A stretch of 58,469 bases of DNA. Origin: Bacteroidales bacterium. Lineage in GTDB: Bacteria > Bacteroidota > Bacteroidia > Bacteroidales > WCHB1-69. The translations under genes and the position numbers were made by a program. Positions 16,455 to 24,898 of the stretch are shown piece after piece. Each line of letters starts with the position of its first letter. Position 1 is the first letter of the stretch. The DNA is taken from the NCBI GenBank assembly GCA_017438945.1, contig JAFRUI010000006.1, positions 1 to 58,469 on the forward strand, written 5' to 3'. The notes under the pieces are model-generated. The model was not told the origin of the DNA and made no database searches. It saw nothing but the letters and a program-made list of their open reading frames with translations.

Positions 16455-17149
16455 CTGAAGACGATTATTCGCAGTTCCTCTTTCCCCGGTTTGTAGAGTG
16501 CTTGTTTGGCCCGAGCCACGCATTGTTGTTGGATATTCCGGTTGGTGATGGTCGTTTTGTGCTTGGAGTTGTTGATCACGCGCGCGTCGATGACGTGGCC
16601 GTCAGCGGCGATATGCACTTCCACGCATACCTGACCTTCCTCGTTGACTGTGGCGTCGATGTTGTTGATCATGCCGCGGTGGCCGGTGCCATAGCCCACT
16701 CCGCCGCCGCTGCCAGCTCCTTCACCGGGACCGAGGCCGGAGCCGGTCCCGCTTCCGATACCAGAACCTGAGCCGCCGCCACTGCCGCTACCGCCACGAC
16801 CGTGGTACATGGACGACTGGTCGGGCTTCGGCTGGGAGGGCACGGTTTGGGTTTGGGTATTTGTGGATGTCCGGTTGGAATGGGTCACTGCCGGGGCGTC
16901 CTGAGCGTTTTGGGTGGCATAGTTCTGCCCGGCGGAAGGTTTCGGGTTGGAAGCCACCTGAGGGGTACCGCCGCCCCCACCGCCGCCAACGGGAGCGATG
17001 TCCACATAGACCATCTGCTTAGGCGGTGGCGGGGGAATCTGTGTCTTAAGACTGCAGGCCAGAAGCAAAATCAACAATAATGCCATGGTGCCGATTGTCG
17101 CACACCATGCAATTACATTGTCCTTTCTATTCTCGTTAGATTTAATCAT
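16451..17149 (-). CDS. TonB-like energy-transducing protein
   Basis: The 232-aa product has one N-terminal membrane helix (about 14-33) and a Pro stretch QIPPPPPKQ. A Gly/Ser-rich periplasmic linker (about 50-160) follows, then a small C-terminal domain with EGQVCVEVHIAADGHVIDARV. This is the typical arrangement of a TonB/TolA-like partner of ExbB-ExbD. It would transmit proton-motive force to outer-membrane receptors. Its ATG overlaps the exbD TGA by 4 bp. The C-terminal domain is shorter than classical TonB. Confidence 0.83.
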   Translation of the reverse strand: MIKSNENRKDNVIAWCATIGTMALLLILLLACSLKTQIPPPPPKQMVYVDIAPVGGGGGGGTPQVASNPKPSAGQNYATQNAQDAPAVTHSNRTSTNTQTQTVPSQPKPDQSSMYHGRGGSGSGGGSGSGIGSGTGSGLGPGEGAGSGGGVGYGTGHRGMINNIDATVNEEGQVCVEVHIAADGHVIDARVINNSKHKTTITNRNIQQQCVARAKQALYKPGKEELRIIVFS

Positions 17150-17586
17150 TTGGCTTCTGTGGCGAGTACCATTTTATATCTTTCTTCCTCGGGGAAATTC
17201 TCGTTCAATTCGTTGAGCACGTCCATCAGGGCGACCACGTTCTCAATCGGGACGCTCTTGTCGGCGCGGAGGATGATGTTCTTCTGAGCAGAGGCGTCCT
17301 TTTCGACAGCGCCCATCAGAGTGGGGAGCAGGTCCTCGTAGGCGGTGGGCTGTGCAGAAGAGCCTTCGGGGTTCACATAGTAGTTGAGGTCCGCGTCAAT
17401 ATAGACCTCCAGTTGTCTGTTCGAAAGCTGTTTTTCCGCAGTGCTCTTCGGCAGGACGAGGTTGATCGCGTTGGGCGAGATCATCGTCGAGGTGAGCATG
17501 AAGAAGATCAGCAGCAGGAACACCAGGTCGGACATGGAGGTCGCGCTGAACGTCGGGTCAATGCGGTTTTGCATCTTGATAGCCAT
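17146..17586 (-). CDS. exbD: ExbD/TolR-type biopolymer transport protein
   Basis: The 146-aa product has one N-terminal helix with the conserved acidic residue in SDLVFLLLIFFML, and a periplasmic domain with ADKSVPIENVVALMDVL. It forms the proton-conducting motor with the ExbB homologue 12 bp upstream and drives the TonB-like protein encoded next. Confidence 0.92.
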   Translation of the reverse strand: MAIKMQNRIDPTFSATSMSDLVFLLLIFFMLTSTMISPNAINLVLPKSTAEKQLSNRQLEVYIDADLNYYVNPEGSSAQPTAYEDLLPTLMGAVEKDASAQKNIILRADKSVPIENVVALMDVLNELNENFPEEERYKMVLATEAK

Positions 17587-17598
17587 AGCAGCAGGGGC

Positions 17599-18303
17599 TT
17601 AAGCGTTTTCGTGAAGCAGATCCATGAACTCGGTGGTGCGCACTTCCAACATATAGACCACATTGGAAATCCTGGAGATCAGGATGTTGTGGAACACCAA
17701 GGCGATGATGCCGACGACCAGACCGCCCACGGTGGTGATCATGGCGGTGTAGATGCCGGATGACAGGGTGCCGATGTTGAAGTTGTTGGGGTCGGCGGCC
17801 ATGTTGTGGAAAGCGCCCACCATTCCGACGACGGTTCCCAAGAAACCCATCATCGGGGCGACGGCGGCGATGGTGGCCAGGGCGGAGACGCCTTTCTCCA
17901 GACGGGAGACCTCTAGATTGCCTTCGTTCTCGATGGCTGTGCGGATGTCGTCAAGCGGACGGCCGAGACGGCTGAGACCCTTGTCTATCATGCGGGCCGT
18001 GGGGTTGTTGTTGTTCCGGCAGAGCGCGACGGCGGAATCCAACTTGCCGTCGTGGATGAAGTCGCGGATGTTGTTCATGAAGTTGCCTTCCTCTTGTGAG
18101 GCGCGGTTCACCACCAAGAGCTTTTTCACGAAAAAGTAAATGGCAAATGCCAGCATCAGAATCAGCGGGATGATAATCCAGAGGCTGTTGACTGCGAACA
18201 CCAGTTTGAAATAAGAGGTTTCCTCCACATGGGGCTCCACTGCCGAAGCGACCACTCCCATGGAATCGTTTACTGCCGTTAATAACAATGTTAATCCGTT
18301 CAT
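17599..18303 (-). CDS. exbB: ExbB/TolQ/MotA-family proton channel protein
   Basis: The 234-aa product has three membrane segments, near residues 35-58, 125-150 and 170-195. The family's LATIAAVAPMMGFLGTVVGM and TTVGGLVVGI segments are present. ATG at 18303 is chosen over TTG at 18309. It is the first gene of the exbB-exbD-tonB unit, with a TATTTTTG box 17 nt upstream and an intrinsic terminator at the far end. Confidence 0.93.
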   Translation of the reverse strand: MNGLTLLLTAVNDSMGVVASAVEPHVEETSYFKLVFAVNSLWIIIPLILMLAFAIYFFVKKLLVVNRASQEEGNFMNNIRDFIHDGKLDSAVALCRNNNNPTARMIDKGLSRLGRPLDDIRTAIENEGNLEVSRLEKGVSALATIAAVAPMMGFLGTVVGMVGAFHNMAADPNNFNIGTLSSGIYTAMITTVGGLVVGIIALVFHNILISRISNVVYMLEVRTTEFMDLLHENA

Positions 18304-18319
18304 GTTCAAAAATTTTATG

Positions 18320-18327
18320 CAAAAATA
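18320..18327 (-). promoter_or_regulatory. -7 promoter box of exbB-exbD-tonB
   Basis: Minus strand TATTTTTG, 17 nt before the exbB ATG. Confidence 0.65.
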
Positions 18328-18428
18328 CGCTCTTATTTGCTATCAATTTTATTTTTCCACTTTTTTTTCCAACATTGCGATGTTTATATAATGCAGAATG
18401 TAATAACTCGTTTTGACGTTAAATATTG

Positions 18429-18436
18429 TATTTTTG
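18429..18436 (+). promoter_or_regulatory. -7 promoter box of ftsK
   Basis: TATTTTTG, about 70 nt before the ftsK GTG. A TTTG at 18412-18415 is too close to be a good -33 element. Confidence 0.55.
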
Positions 18437-18467
18437 TTCCTTGAAATTTTCCTTCCGGACTTTTTTT

Positions 18468-18500
18468 CAATAACCAATAACCAATAACCCATAACCATTA
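18468..18500 (+). repeat. four-unit ATAACCN element upstream of ftsK
   Basis: TTCAATAACC, ATAACCA twice in overlapping phase, CATAACC, then ATTAT. It ends 5 nt before the GTG start of ftsK and lies in its leader. Confidence 0.92.
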
Positions 18501-18505
18501 TAGAA

Positions 18506-21103
18506 GTGGCAAAGAAATCGAATACATCTAACATGCAGCGGCTGGCCGGTTCGCAAAACGGCGGGTCGTCGAACAAAAACAGCAGGAAGAAGTCGTCCTC
18601 GAAAAGTAACCCTTCCAAATCCTCTTTTTCCTTTTGGAAGTTCATCACCGGGGAAAAAATGGTGGTGTTTTATGGTGTTTTGTTGATTCTGTTCGCACTT
18701 TTGCTGGTTTTGTCCATCGTGTCGTTCTATTTCAACGCGCATAACAACATCGCATTTGTCGTGGGCGACCATGTGGAGCCCGCTGAGAATCTTGCGAAGG
18801 GAGTAGGCGCCACGCTGGCGTATTTCTTCGTGCAGTTCTTTTTCGGAATCGCCTCCATCGGATTTCCCTTCCTTATATTATTATATGGCATAAAACTTGT
18901 CGCCAAGAAGTCAGTTCTCCCGTTGGGACGCACCACGTTTGCCGTTCTGATGACGATGGCGTGGATTTCCATCACCCTCGGTTTGGTGGGCTATAATTCC
19001 AACAGTCCCTTCCTGGCCGGCTATTTCGGGAATTTCATCTGCCAGTTCCTCGTGGAACACGTGGGTGTGATCTTTACCGTGGTGATTGACATCGCCCTTT
19101 TTGTCTTGCTTCTTGTTTTCTGTTACGATATTAACTTCTCGGGACTTGCGGAGAGATTCCAACAGTCTGTTGTTAATATCCGTGAACGCAAAGCGGCGAA
19201 AAGGAAGGAACAAGTCGCTCAGGCTGTCGGCACCTCCCGCTTCCAGAGAGAAGACCAGCCAGACCTTTACATCACCGACCACGGCGCCCTTAGCGATGAA
19301 TATAAACCGAAAGTCTATGATTTGGTGGATATCAAAGAGGAAGAACAGCAGGTGGAGATGGAGAAGGCCAATGATGTGTTTGAACCCGAACAACTGTTTG
19401 AGGAGGAAGACCAGGAGGAGAAGACGGATGATATCCCGTTTGATTTCGTGAACACTAATGACAAGGCGGCTGACGAATCAATCGACGAATCTGGTGATGT
19501 GTTAGGCGATGAAGAAGAGGTGGATGGTGAACATGAGCTTACGCCAGAGGAGGTTCGAGAGTTGGAGCCCTACGATCCCCGCAAGGAGCTTTCCCTTTTT
19601 GAGTTCCCTCCTGTCGACCTGTTGAAAGATTACCCCTATACTGCTTCTACAGAGGAACTTATAAGAAAGGAACTGATGGAGAACAAGATGAGTATAGAGA
19701 AGACGTTGCTCAGCTTCGGCATCGCCATCAAGAGTATCTCCGCCGTGGTCGGTCCTACCGTAACCTTGTACGAGATTGTTCCCAAAGAGGGTGTCCGTAT
19801 CAGCAAAATCAAGAATCTGGAGGATGACATCGCGTTGAGCCTTTCCGCGTTAGGTATCCGCATTATCGCGCCGATACCGGGCCGCGGCACCATCGGGATC
19901 GAGGTTCCCAACAAGAACCCCAACATCGTTTCTATGCGCGAGATCATCAACTCGGAGAAATTCCGCAACAACAACTATGCGTTGCCGATTGGACTTGGCA
20001 AGACGATCAACAACGAGTCATTCGTGGTGGATTTGGCCAAAATGCCGCACCTGCTGGTCGCCGGTGCCACGGGTCAAGGTAAGTCTGTCGGACTGAACGC
20101 CATCATCACCTCGCTGCTTTATACCAAGCATCCTTGCGAGATGAAATTCGTGCTGGTCGATCCGAAAAAAGTGGAATTCACACTCTATTCTGTCATTGAA
20201 AACTACTATTTGGCCACGTTACCTGACAACGGCGATGCTATTATCACCGACACCAAGAAGGTGGTGCGCACGCTCAACTCCCTCTGTGTGGAGATGGATA
20301 CTCGCTACGACCTGCTGAAGGCCGCCAAGATGCGTAACATCAAGGAATACAACGCCAAGTTCTGCGCCCGCGAGCTTTCTCCGGTGGCCGGTCACCGCTA
20401 CATGCCCTACATCGTGGTGGTCATCGACGAGTTCGGCGACTTGATCATGACGGCAGGTCGGGAGGTGGAGCAGCCGTTGGCCCGTCTGGCCCAGCTGGCA
20501 CGCGCCATCGGTATCCATTTGGTAATCGCCACGCAGCGTCCTTCCGTGAACATCATCACCGGTAGCATCAAGGCCAACTTCCCCGCGCGTATCGCCTTCC
20601 GCGTGCAGTCGGGTGTCGATTCCAAGACCATTCTCGATGCCACGGGCGCCAACCAGCTCATCGGCAAAGGCGACATGCTCATCTCCACGGGCAGCGACGT
20701 GGTGCGTCTGCAATGCGCTTTCGTGGACACGCCTGAGGTAGAAAAGATTGCGGAATTCATCGAGAAACAAGAAGAGTTGCACCCGTTGCTTGAACCCTAC
20801 GAACTTCCCGATGTTCCCGAACCCGGTGATGAAGGTGGCGGCCACGGTGATATGCCAGCCAATCCTAACGAGTTGGATCCCATGCTGTTAGAGGCAGCCA
20901 CGTTGATAGTGCAAACCCAGCAGGGTTCCACCTCCTCGATCCAACGGAAGCTGAGCCTCGGCTACAACCGCGCCGGCCGCATCATGGACCAGCTTGAAGA
21001 CCTCAAAATTGTCGGTCCCGGCAGCGGCAGCAAACCCCGCCAGGTCCTCATCAAGACCGAGGCGGAGTTGCGACAGCATTTGGCGGATTTGCAGCTATTA
21101 TGA
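18506..21103 (+). CDS. ftsK: DNA translocase FtsK
   Basis: The 865-aa product has a short basic Ser/Asn-rich N-terminus and four membrane helices between about residues 50 and 215. An acidic linker (about 270-350) leads to the RecA-like motor, with Walker A GATGQGKSVGLN near 522-533 and Walker B PYIVVVIDEFGDL. A gamma winged-helix domain (about 800-865) reads polar DNA sequences. It pumps chromosome DNA through the septum for dimer resolution. The start is GTG, with residues M-A-K-K-S-N matching FtsK starts in the phylum. Confidence 0.95.
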   Translation: MAKKSNTSNMQRLAGSQNGGSSNKNSRKKSSSKSNPSKSSFSFWKFITGEKMVVFYGVLLILFALLLVLSIVSFYFNAHNNIAFVVGDHVEPAENLAKGVGATLAYFFVQFFFGIASIGFPFLILLYGIKLVAKKSVLPLGRTTFAVLMTMAWISITLGLVGYNSNSPFLAGYFGNFICQFLVEHVGVIFTVVIDIALFVLLLVFCYDINFSGLAERFQQSVVNIRERKAAKRKEQVAQAVGTSRFQREDQPDLYITDHGALSDEYKPKVYDLVDIKEEEQQVEMEKANDVFEPEQLFEEEDQEEKTDDIPFDFVNTNDKAADESIDESGDVLGDEEEVDGEHELTPEEVRELEPYDPRKELSLFEFPPVDLLKDYPYTASTEELIRKELMENKMSIEKTLLSFGIAIKSISAVVGPTVTLYEIVPKEGVRISKIKNLEDDIALSLSALGIRIIAPIPGRGTIGIEVPNKNPNIVSMREIINSEKFRNNNYALPIGLGKTINNESFVVDLAKMPHLLVAGATGQGKSVGLNAIITSLLYTKHPCEMKFVLVDPKKVEFTLYSVIENYYLATLPDNGDAIITDTKKVVRTLNSLCVEMDTRYDLLKAAKMRNIKEYNAKFCARELSPVAGHRYMPYIVVVIDEFGDLIMTAGREVEQPLARLAQLARAIGIHLVIATQRPSVNIITGSIKANFPARIAFRVQSGVDSKTILDATGANQLIGKGDMLISTGSDVVRLQCAFVDTPEVEKIAEFIEKQEELHPLLEPYELPDVPEPGDEGGGHGDMPANPNELDPMLLEAATLIVQTQQGSTSSIQRKLSLGYNRAGRIMDQLEDLKIVGPGSGSKPRQVLIKTEAELRQHLADLQLL

Positions 21104-21111
21104 GATTTATT

Positions 21112-21139
21112 GTAGGGGCGAATAATTATTTGCCCCTAC
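21112..21139. repeat. 28-bp near-perfect palindrome after ftsK
   Basis: GTAGGGGCGAATAA is followed by its reverse complement with one mismatched pair. It has the same length and GTAG/CTAC ends as 2065-2092. It begins 8 bp after the ftsK stop and may act as a processing or termination hairpin. Confidence 0.88.
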
Positions 21140-21171
21140 GGTTCCCGTTTCGTTTCCTTATATATTTTGAG

Positions 21172-21966
21172 ATGCGATTAGACAAATACCTTACCGACAA
21201 CAATTTCTTCCCTTCACGGGAGAAGGCGCAGACCGCCATCAAACACGAGACTGTGATGGTGGATGGGCGTGTCGTGACGAAAGCGTCCATGGACATAACG
21301 GAGTCGATGCGGGTGGAGGTGATAGACCTTTTCAACAAGTATGTGAGCATGGGCGGGTTGAAGTTGGAGAAGGCGATCAAGGTTTTCGGGTTGGATTTTG
21401 CGGGGAAGACGGTGTTGGACATCGGGGCTTCCACGGGCGGCTTCACGGACTGCGCGTTGCAGCACGGCGCCGCATCGGTCACCACTGTCGATGTGGGCAC
21501 CGCACAACTGGTCGAATCGTTGAAGAATCATCCCAAAGTGACAGTCTTTGAAAACAAGGATTTCCGAGAACTTACCGCGGAAGATGTTAATAATCAGAAA
21601 TTTGACTTTATAGTTTCCGATGTCTCGTTCATCTCGCTGACCTATATTATACCTTATATAGATCCGTTTTTGAAACCAGATGGACAGATGATGTTCCTGA
21701 TCAAGCCACAGTTTGAGGCCGGTCCCTCTTTTCTGAACAAGTCGGGCATTGTGAAGGATGATAAAGGGTATAAGACCGCTATCCAGAAGGTGGTGAGCGA
21801 GGCCATGAACCATCATTATTATTTGAAGGATATTTCCGTCTCCACACTTTTCGAAAAGCACAAGAATGTTGAATTTCTGGCATTGTTCAGCCGAGAAGTC
21901 CAACGCTATGCGCCCGATTACAACAGGCTGTTTCTGGATGTGAAGGGACTTCGGAAACAGCTTTGA
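21172..21966 (+). CDS. tlyA: TlyA-family rRNA methyltransferase (S4 plus FtsJ domains)
   Basis: The 264-aa product has an N-terminal S4 RNA-binding domain (MRLDKYL...REKAQTAI, residues 1-60). A Rossmann methyltransferase follows with the SAM motif VLDIGASTGGFTDCAL near 81-96, and DFIVSDVSFISLTYI near 150-164. Homologues methylate ribose in rRNA; the haemolysin name is historical. The frame extends upstream to 21100 through the 28-bp palindrome, but ATG at 21172 matches TlyA starts. Confidence 0.92.
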   Translation: MRLDKYLTDNNFFPSREKAQTAIKHETVMVDGRVVTKASMDITESMRVEVIDLFNKYVSMGGLKLEKAIKVFGLDFAGKTVLDIGASTGGFTDCALQHGAASVTTVDVGTAQLVESLKNHPKVTVFENKDFRELTAEDVNNQKFDFIVSDVSFISLTYIIPYIDPFLKPDGQMMFLIKPQFEAGPSFLNKSGIVKDDKGYKTAIQKVVSEAMNHHYYLKDISVSTLFEKHKNVEFLALFSREVQRYAPDYNRLFLDVKGLRKQL

Positions 21967-22028
21967 ATTTGTGTATTAATTTGCTACGGAGACGGGAAGC
22001 ACGACGTGAAATTCGTGGTGGCGCGGTG

Positions 22029-22105
22029 TTAATGCTGAATGCTGAATGAGGGGGAATTCCACGGGTTCTGAGTGATAAGCGTCAAAAGCTAAAAGCCAAT
22101 AGCTG
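22029..22105. repeat. two heptad arrays between tlyA and the beta-mannosidase
   Basis: 22029-22049 has AATGCTG, AATGCTG, AATGAG. 22079-22105 has CAAAAGC, TAAAAGC, CAATAGC, TG of the YAANAGC pattern. Confidence 0.85.
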
Positions 22106-22127
22106 ATTTCCCAAGCCAAAAAAATCG

Positions 22128-22135
22128 TACTTTTG
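22128..22135 (+). promoter_or_regulatory. -7 promoter box of the beta-mannosidase gene
   Basis: TACTTTTG, 37 nt before the ATG. A heptad array fills most of the leader that follows. Confidence 0.65.
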
Positions 22136-22144
22136 CCCACCGTT

Positions 22145-22172
22145 TAATTCAAAATTCATTATTCATAATTAA
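22145..22172. repeat. heptad array (ATTCANA) in the beta-mannosidase leader
   Basis: ATTCAAA, ATTCATT, ATTCATA, ATTAAAT run up to the start codon, placing the array in the 5' untranslated region. Confidence 0.8.
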
Positions 22173-24755
22173 ATGAAACGTCTCCCCCTCCTTATCCTCC
22201 TCGCCGCCATCCTGTTGGTGGCTTGTCGCACCGACCAGACCACCCTTTGGAAATCCGATCGGGTCTATCTCAACTCCGAGTTTGGGTGCGTGCATAACGC
22301 CTGGCAGTTCCGCTGCGGCGGCCAATGGCACTCCGCCACCGTGCCGGGCAACATCCACGACGACCTGCTCGCCAACAAGCTGATTCCCGACCCGTTCTAC
22401 GGCGACAACGAACAGAAAGTGCAGTGGGTTGCCGACAGTGTCTGGGAATACCGGCTGCTGTTTGATGGCAGTTGCGGCAGTGAGGGACCTTTCCCGCATA
22501 ACGAGCTGGTATTCGAGGGTTTGGACACCTACGCGGAGGTTTTCCTCAACGGCGAACGTTTGACCGCCTCCACAGGGGATTCGATGACGAACAACATGTT
22601 CCGGACGTGGCGTTTCCCGCTGCCCGACAAGCTGAAGGAGACTGGCAACGAACTGATTGTCAGATTTCTGCCAACCGAACCGTTTGACAGCGTCGCAGCT
22701 TCGAAACTGCCCTACAAGCTCCCCGACAACCGCGTCTTCACCCGTAAGGCGCAGTACGAGAGCGGCTGGGACTGGGGCCCGAAGCTCAACACCTGCGGCA
22801 TCTGGAAAAACGTCTATATCGAATCTTGGAATGTGTTAAAAGTCAACGACTTCTATGTAAAAGACACGGAACCGTCCCGTGACTCCTCCCGTCCGTGGAT
22901 TGCCGAAGTGGAGGTGGAGGTCGAAGCTGACAAAAAGGTCACCACCTATATACATCTGGATATCACCGACAAGGACGGCTACAGCCAGCAAATCCAACAT
23001 AAGGCGCAGCTGCACAAAGGGACGAACAAGGTGGTGATTCCCATCACCATCGAGAATCCGAAACTATGGTGGCCGAACGGAGCGGGCGAACCGCACCTCT
23101 ATTACTTCACGGTAAAGGGCAGCCGTGTTGACAATGGCCTCGTGCACACACATGGACTGCGCACGGTGGAGCTCGTCCAGAAGCGCGACAGCATCGGCGA
23201 GTCGTTCCAGTTCATCGTCAACGGCAAGCCGCTCTTCATGCGCGGTGCCGACTGGATTCCCGCATCCTCGTACCCGGGCACGCTCGCCCGCAGCGAAGGC
23301 GACGACCGCTACGCCGAGCTCCTGAAGCAGGCCAAAGAGGCGAATATGAACATGATACGGGTTTGGGGCGGCGGACTCTACGAGCACGAAGCCTTCTACA
23401 ACTATTGCGACCAGATGGGGCTTTTGGTATGGCAGGACTTCATGTTCGCCTGCAACATCTATCCCGGCGACGAAGCGTTTATGAACAACGTGAAGGCCGA
23501 GGCCGAAGAGCAGGTGAAGCGCTTGCGCCACCACGCCTGTATCGCCACATGGTGCGGCAACAACGAGGTGCACAACGGCTTGGAAGATTGGGGATGGAAG
23601 GATGCCTTGGGCTATACTGACCAGCAATATTCGGAAATGTATGAGGATTACGAGCAGCTTTTCGAGAAGATGCTGCCGAAAATTTGCCTGGAGAATATGC
23701 ACGAACCCAACTACGTGCACTCCTCGCCGACTTACGGCTGGGGGCACCCCGAATGCACTACCCACGGCTGCAGCCACTACTGGGGTGTATGGTGGGGCGA
23801 GCTGCCGTTCGAGATCTGGTGGGAGAAAACCGGTCGCTTCATGACGGAATATGGCTTCCAGGCCTATCCGGAAATGTCGCTCTGGAACGACTACATCCCA
23901 GAAGGCGAGCGCAAACTGCAATCCCCGTCAATGCGTAACCACCAGAAGCACGGTCGCGGGGTGCCGATCATCCTCAAGGCGATGGAGGATCTGTACGGTT
24001 TCAAAGATACCAACAACCTCGATAAATTTGCCTATATCAGTCAGTTGGTACAGTCTGACGGCATCGCGCAGGCCATTGAGGCGCACCGCATCCAGCACGA
24101 AAAGTGCAGCGGCACGCTCTTCTGGCAGCTCAACGACTGCTGGCCCGTGGCCTCCTGGAGCTGCATCGACGTGGCCGGCAACCCGAAGGCGCTGTACTAC
24201 CGTCTGCCGCAGCTGTACGCCAACGTGGCCGTTGCCTCGCGTCATATCTCGCAGGACACCATCGAGCTGTATCTGATCAATGACGGCTTCACAACAGTGA
24301 GCGGTCAGTTCGATTGGACCATCTACTCGATGGATGGGCAGTTGGTCAATTCAGGGGGTGGGCTGATTTCCACACCGGTGAACATCAGCGTGAAGGCCGC
24401 CACCGTAGTACTCCCCAAGGGGGTGAAAAACGCCGGAAATGTCTATGTTGAAGCGATTTTCAACTCCCAAAACACCGAAAAAGTGCAATACTTGACTTAT
24501 TTCGTGAAACCGAAAGCGTTGAACCTCTCCTCTCAACCGATTCAGGTCAATACGGAATACGGCGACCATTCCGCTGAAATCCGCCTTTCTTCCAAAATGT
24601 TGAAAAAGGGCGTTTTCATTGAAGAAACACATGGTTACAAGGTCGATTATTCCGACAATTACTTCGATTTGAAACCGAACGAAGAGATAATTGTAAAAGT
24701 TGATTATCCGCTGTTGGAAGAAAAGCCGTCATTCAAGATTCGCACGTTAAAGTGA
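22173..24755 (+). CDS. glycoside hydrolase family 2 beta-mannosidase, lipoprotein
   Basis: The 860-aa product begins with a lipoprotein signal (lipobox LVAC, residues 15-18). A GH2 sugar-binding domain, an immunoglobulin-like domain, a TIM barrel and C-terminal beta domains follow. The acid/base Glu is about 465 in WCGNNEVHNG, and the nucleophile Glu about 559 in MTEYGFQAYPEMSLW. Both neighbourhoods fit beta-mannosidases. It would trim beta-mannosides at the periplasm or cell surface. No SusCD pair accompanies it here. Confidence 0.93.
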   Translation: MKRLPLLILLAAILLVACRTDQTTLWKSDRVYLNSEFGCVHNAWQFRCGGQWHSATVPGNIHDDLLANKLIPDPFYGDNEQKVQWVADSVWEYRLLFDGSCGSEGPFPHNELVFEGLDTYAEVFLNGERLTASTGDSMTNNMFRTWRFPLPDKLKETGNELIVRFLPTEPFDSVAASKLPYKLPDNRVFTRKAQYESGWDWGPKLNTCGIWKNVYIESWNVLKVNDFYVKDTEPSRDSSRPWIAEVEVEVEADKKVTTYIHLDITDKDGYSQQIQHKAQLHKGTNKVVIPITIENPKLWWPNGAGEPHLYYFTVKGSRVDNGLVHTHGLRTVELVQKRDSIGESFQFIVNGKPLFMRGADWIPASSYPGTLARSEGDDRYAELLKQAKEANMNMIRVWGGGLYEHEAFYNYCDQMGLLVWQDFMFACNIYPGDEAFMNNVKAEAEEQVKRLRHHACIATWCGNNEVHNGLEDWGWKDALGYTDQQYSEMYEDYEQLFEKMLPKICLENMHEPNYVHSSPTYGWGHPECTTHGCSHYWGVWWGELPFEIWWEKTGRFMTEYGFQAYPEMSLWNDYIPEGERKLQSPSMRNHQKHGRGVPIILKAMEDLYGFKDTNNLDKFAYISQLVQSDGIAQAIEAHRIQHEKCSGTLFWQLNDCWPVASWSCIDVAGNPKALYYRLPQLYANVAVASRHISQDTIELYLINDGFTTVSGQFDWTIYSMDGQLVNSGGGLISTPVNISVKAATVVLPKGVKNAGNVYVEAIFNSQNTEKVQYLTYFVKPKALNLSSQPIQVNTEYGDHSAEIRLSSKMLKKGVFIEETHGYKVDYSDNYFDLKPNEEIIVKVDYPLLEEKPSFKIRTLK

Positions 24756-24805
24756 CTGCTTGAACATATCCATTAGATTTTGAGAGTTGTTTTCTCGTTT
24801 CCTAG

Positions 24806-24835
24806 TTCCAGTTTCAATGAGCCTTGAAACTGGAA
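24806..24835. other. perfect 12-bp hairpin after the beta-mannosidase
   Basis: TTCCAGTTTCAA and its exact complement TTGAAACTGGAA flank a TGAGCC loop. No T run follows on either strand, so it is not a standard intrinsic terminator. Confidence 0.7.
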
Positions 24836-24844
24836 AGTTGAAAC

Positions 24845-24873
24845 AAAAAAAGGGGAACCACAATGATTCCCCC
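24845..24873 (-). terminator. intrinsic terminator of kbl
   Basis: On the minus strand GGGGAATCA pairs with TGGTTCCCC (one G-U) around TTG, followed by seven Ts. It lies 25 nt after the kbl stop. Confidence 0.85.
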
Positions 24874-24897
24874 TAAACTACTAACTGCTTACTGCAG
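24874..24897. repeat. CTAACTR-type array at the kbl end
   Basis: CTAAACTA, CTAACTG, CTTACTG, CAG. It occupies the space between the kbl stop (24899) and its terminator. Confidence 0.7.
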
Positions 24898-24898
24898 A

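Noticed and set aside
21100-21171. 24-codon extension of TlyA
   Set aside because: It is translated from the 28-bp palindrome; the S4 domain starts at MRLDKYL.
24806-24835. Perfect hairpin as an intrinsic terminator for the beta-mannosidase
   Set aside because: No T run follows on either strand; kept only as a hairpin.
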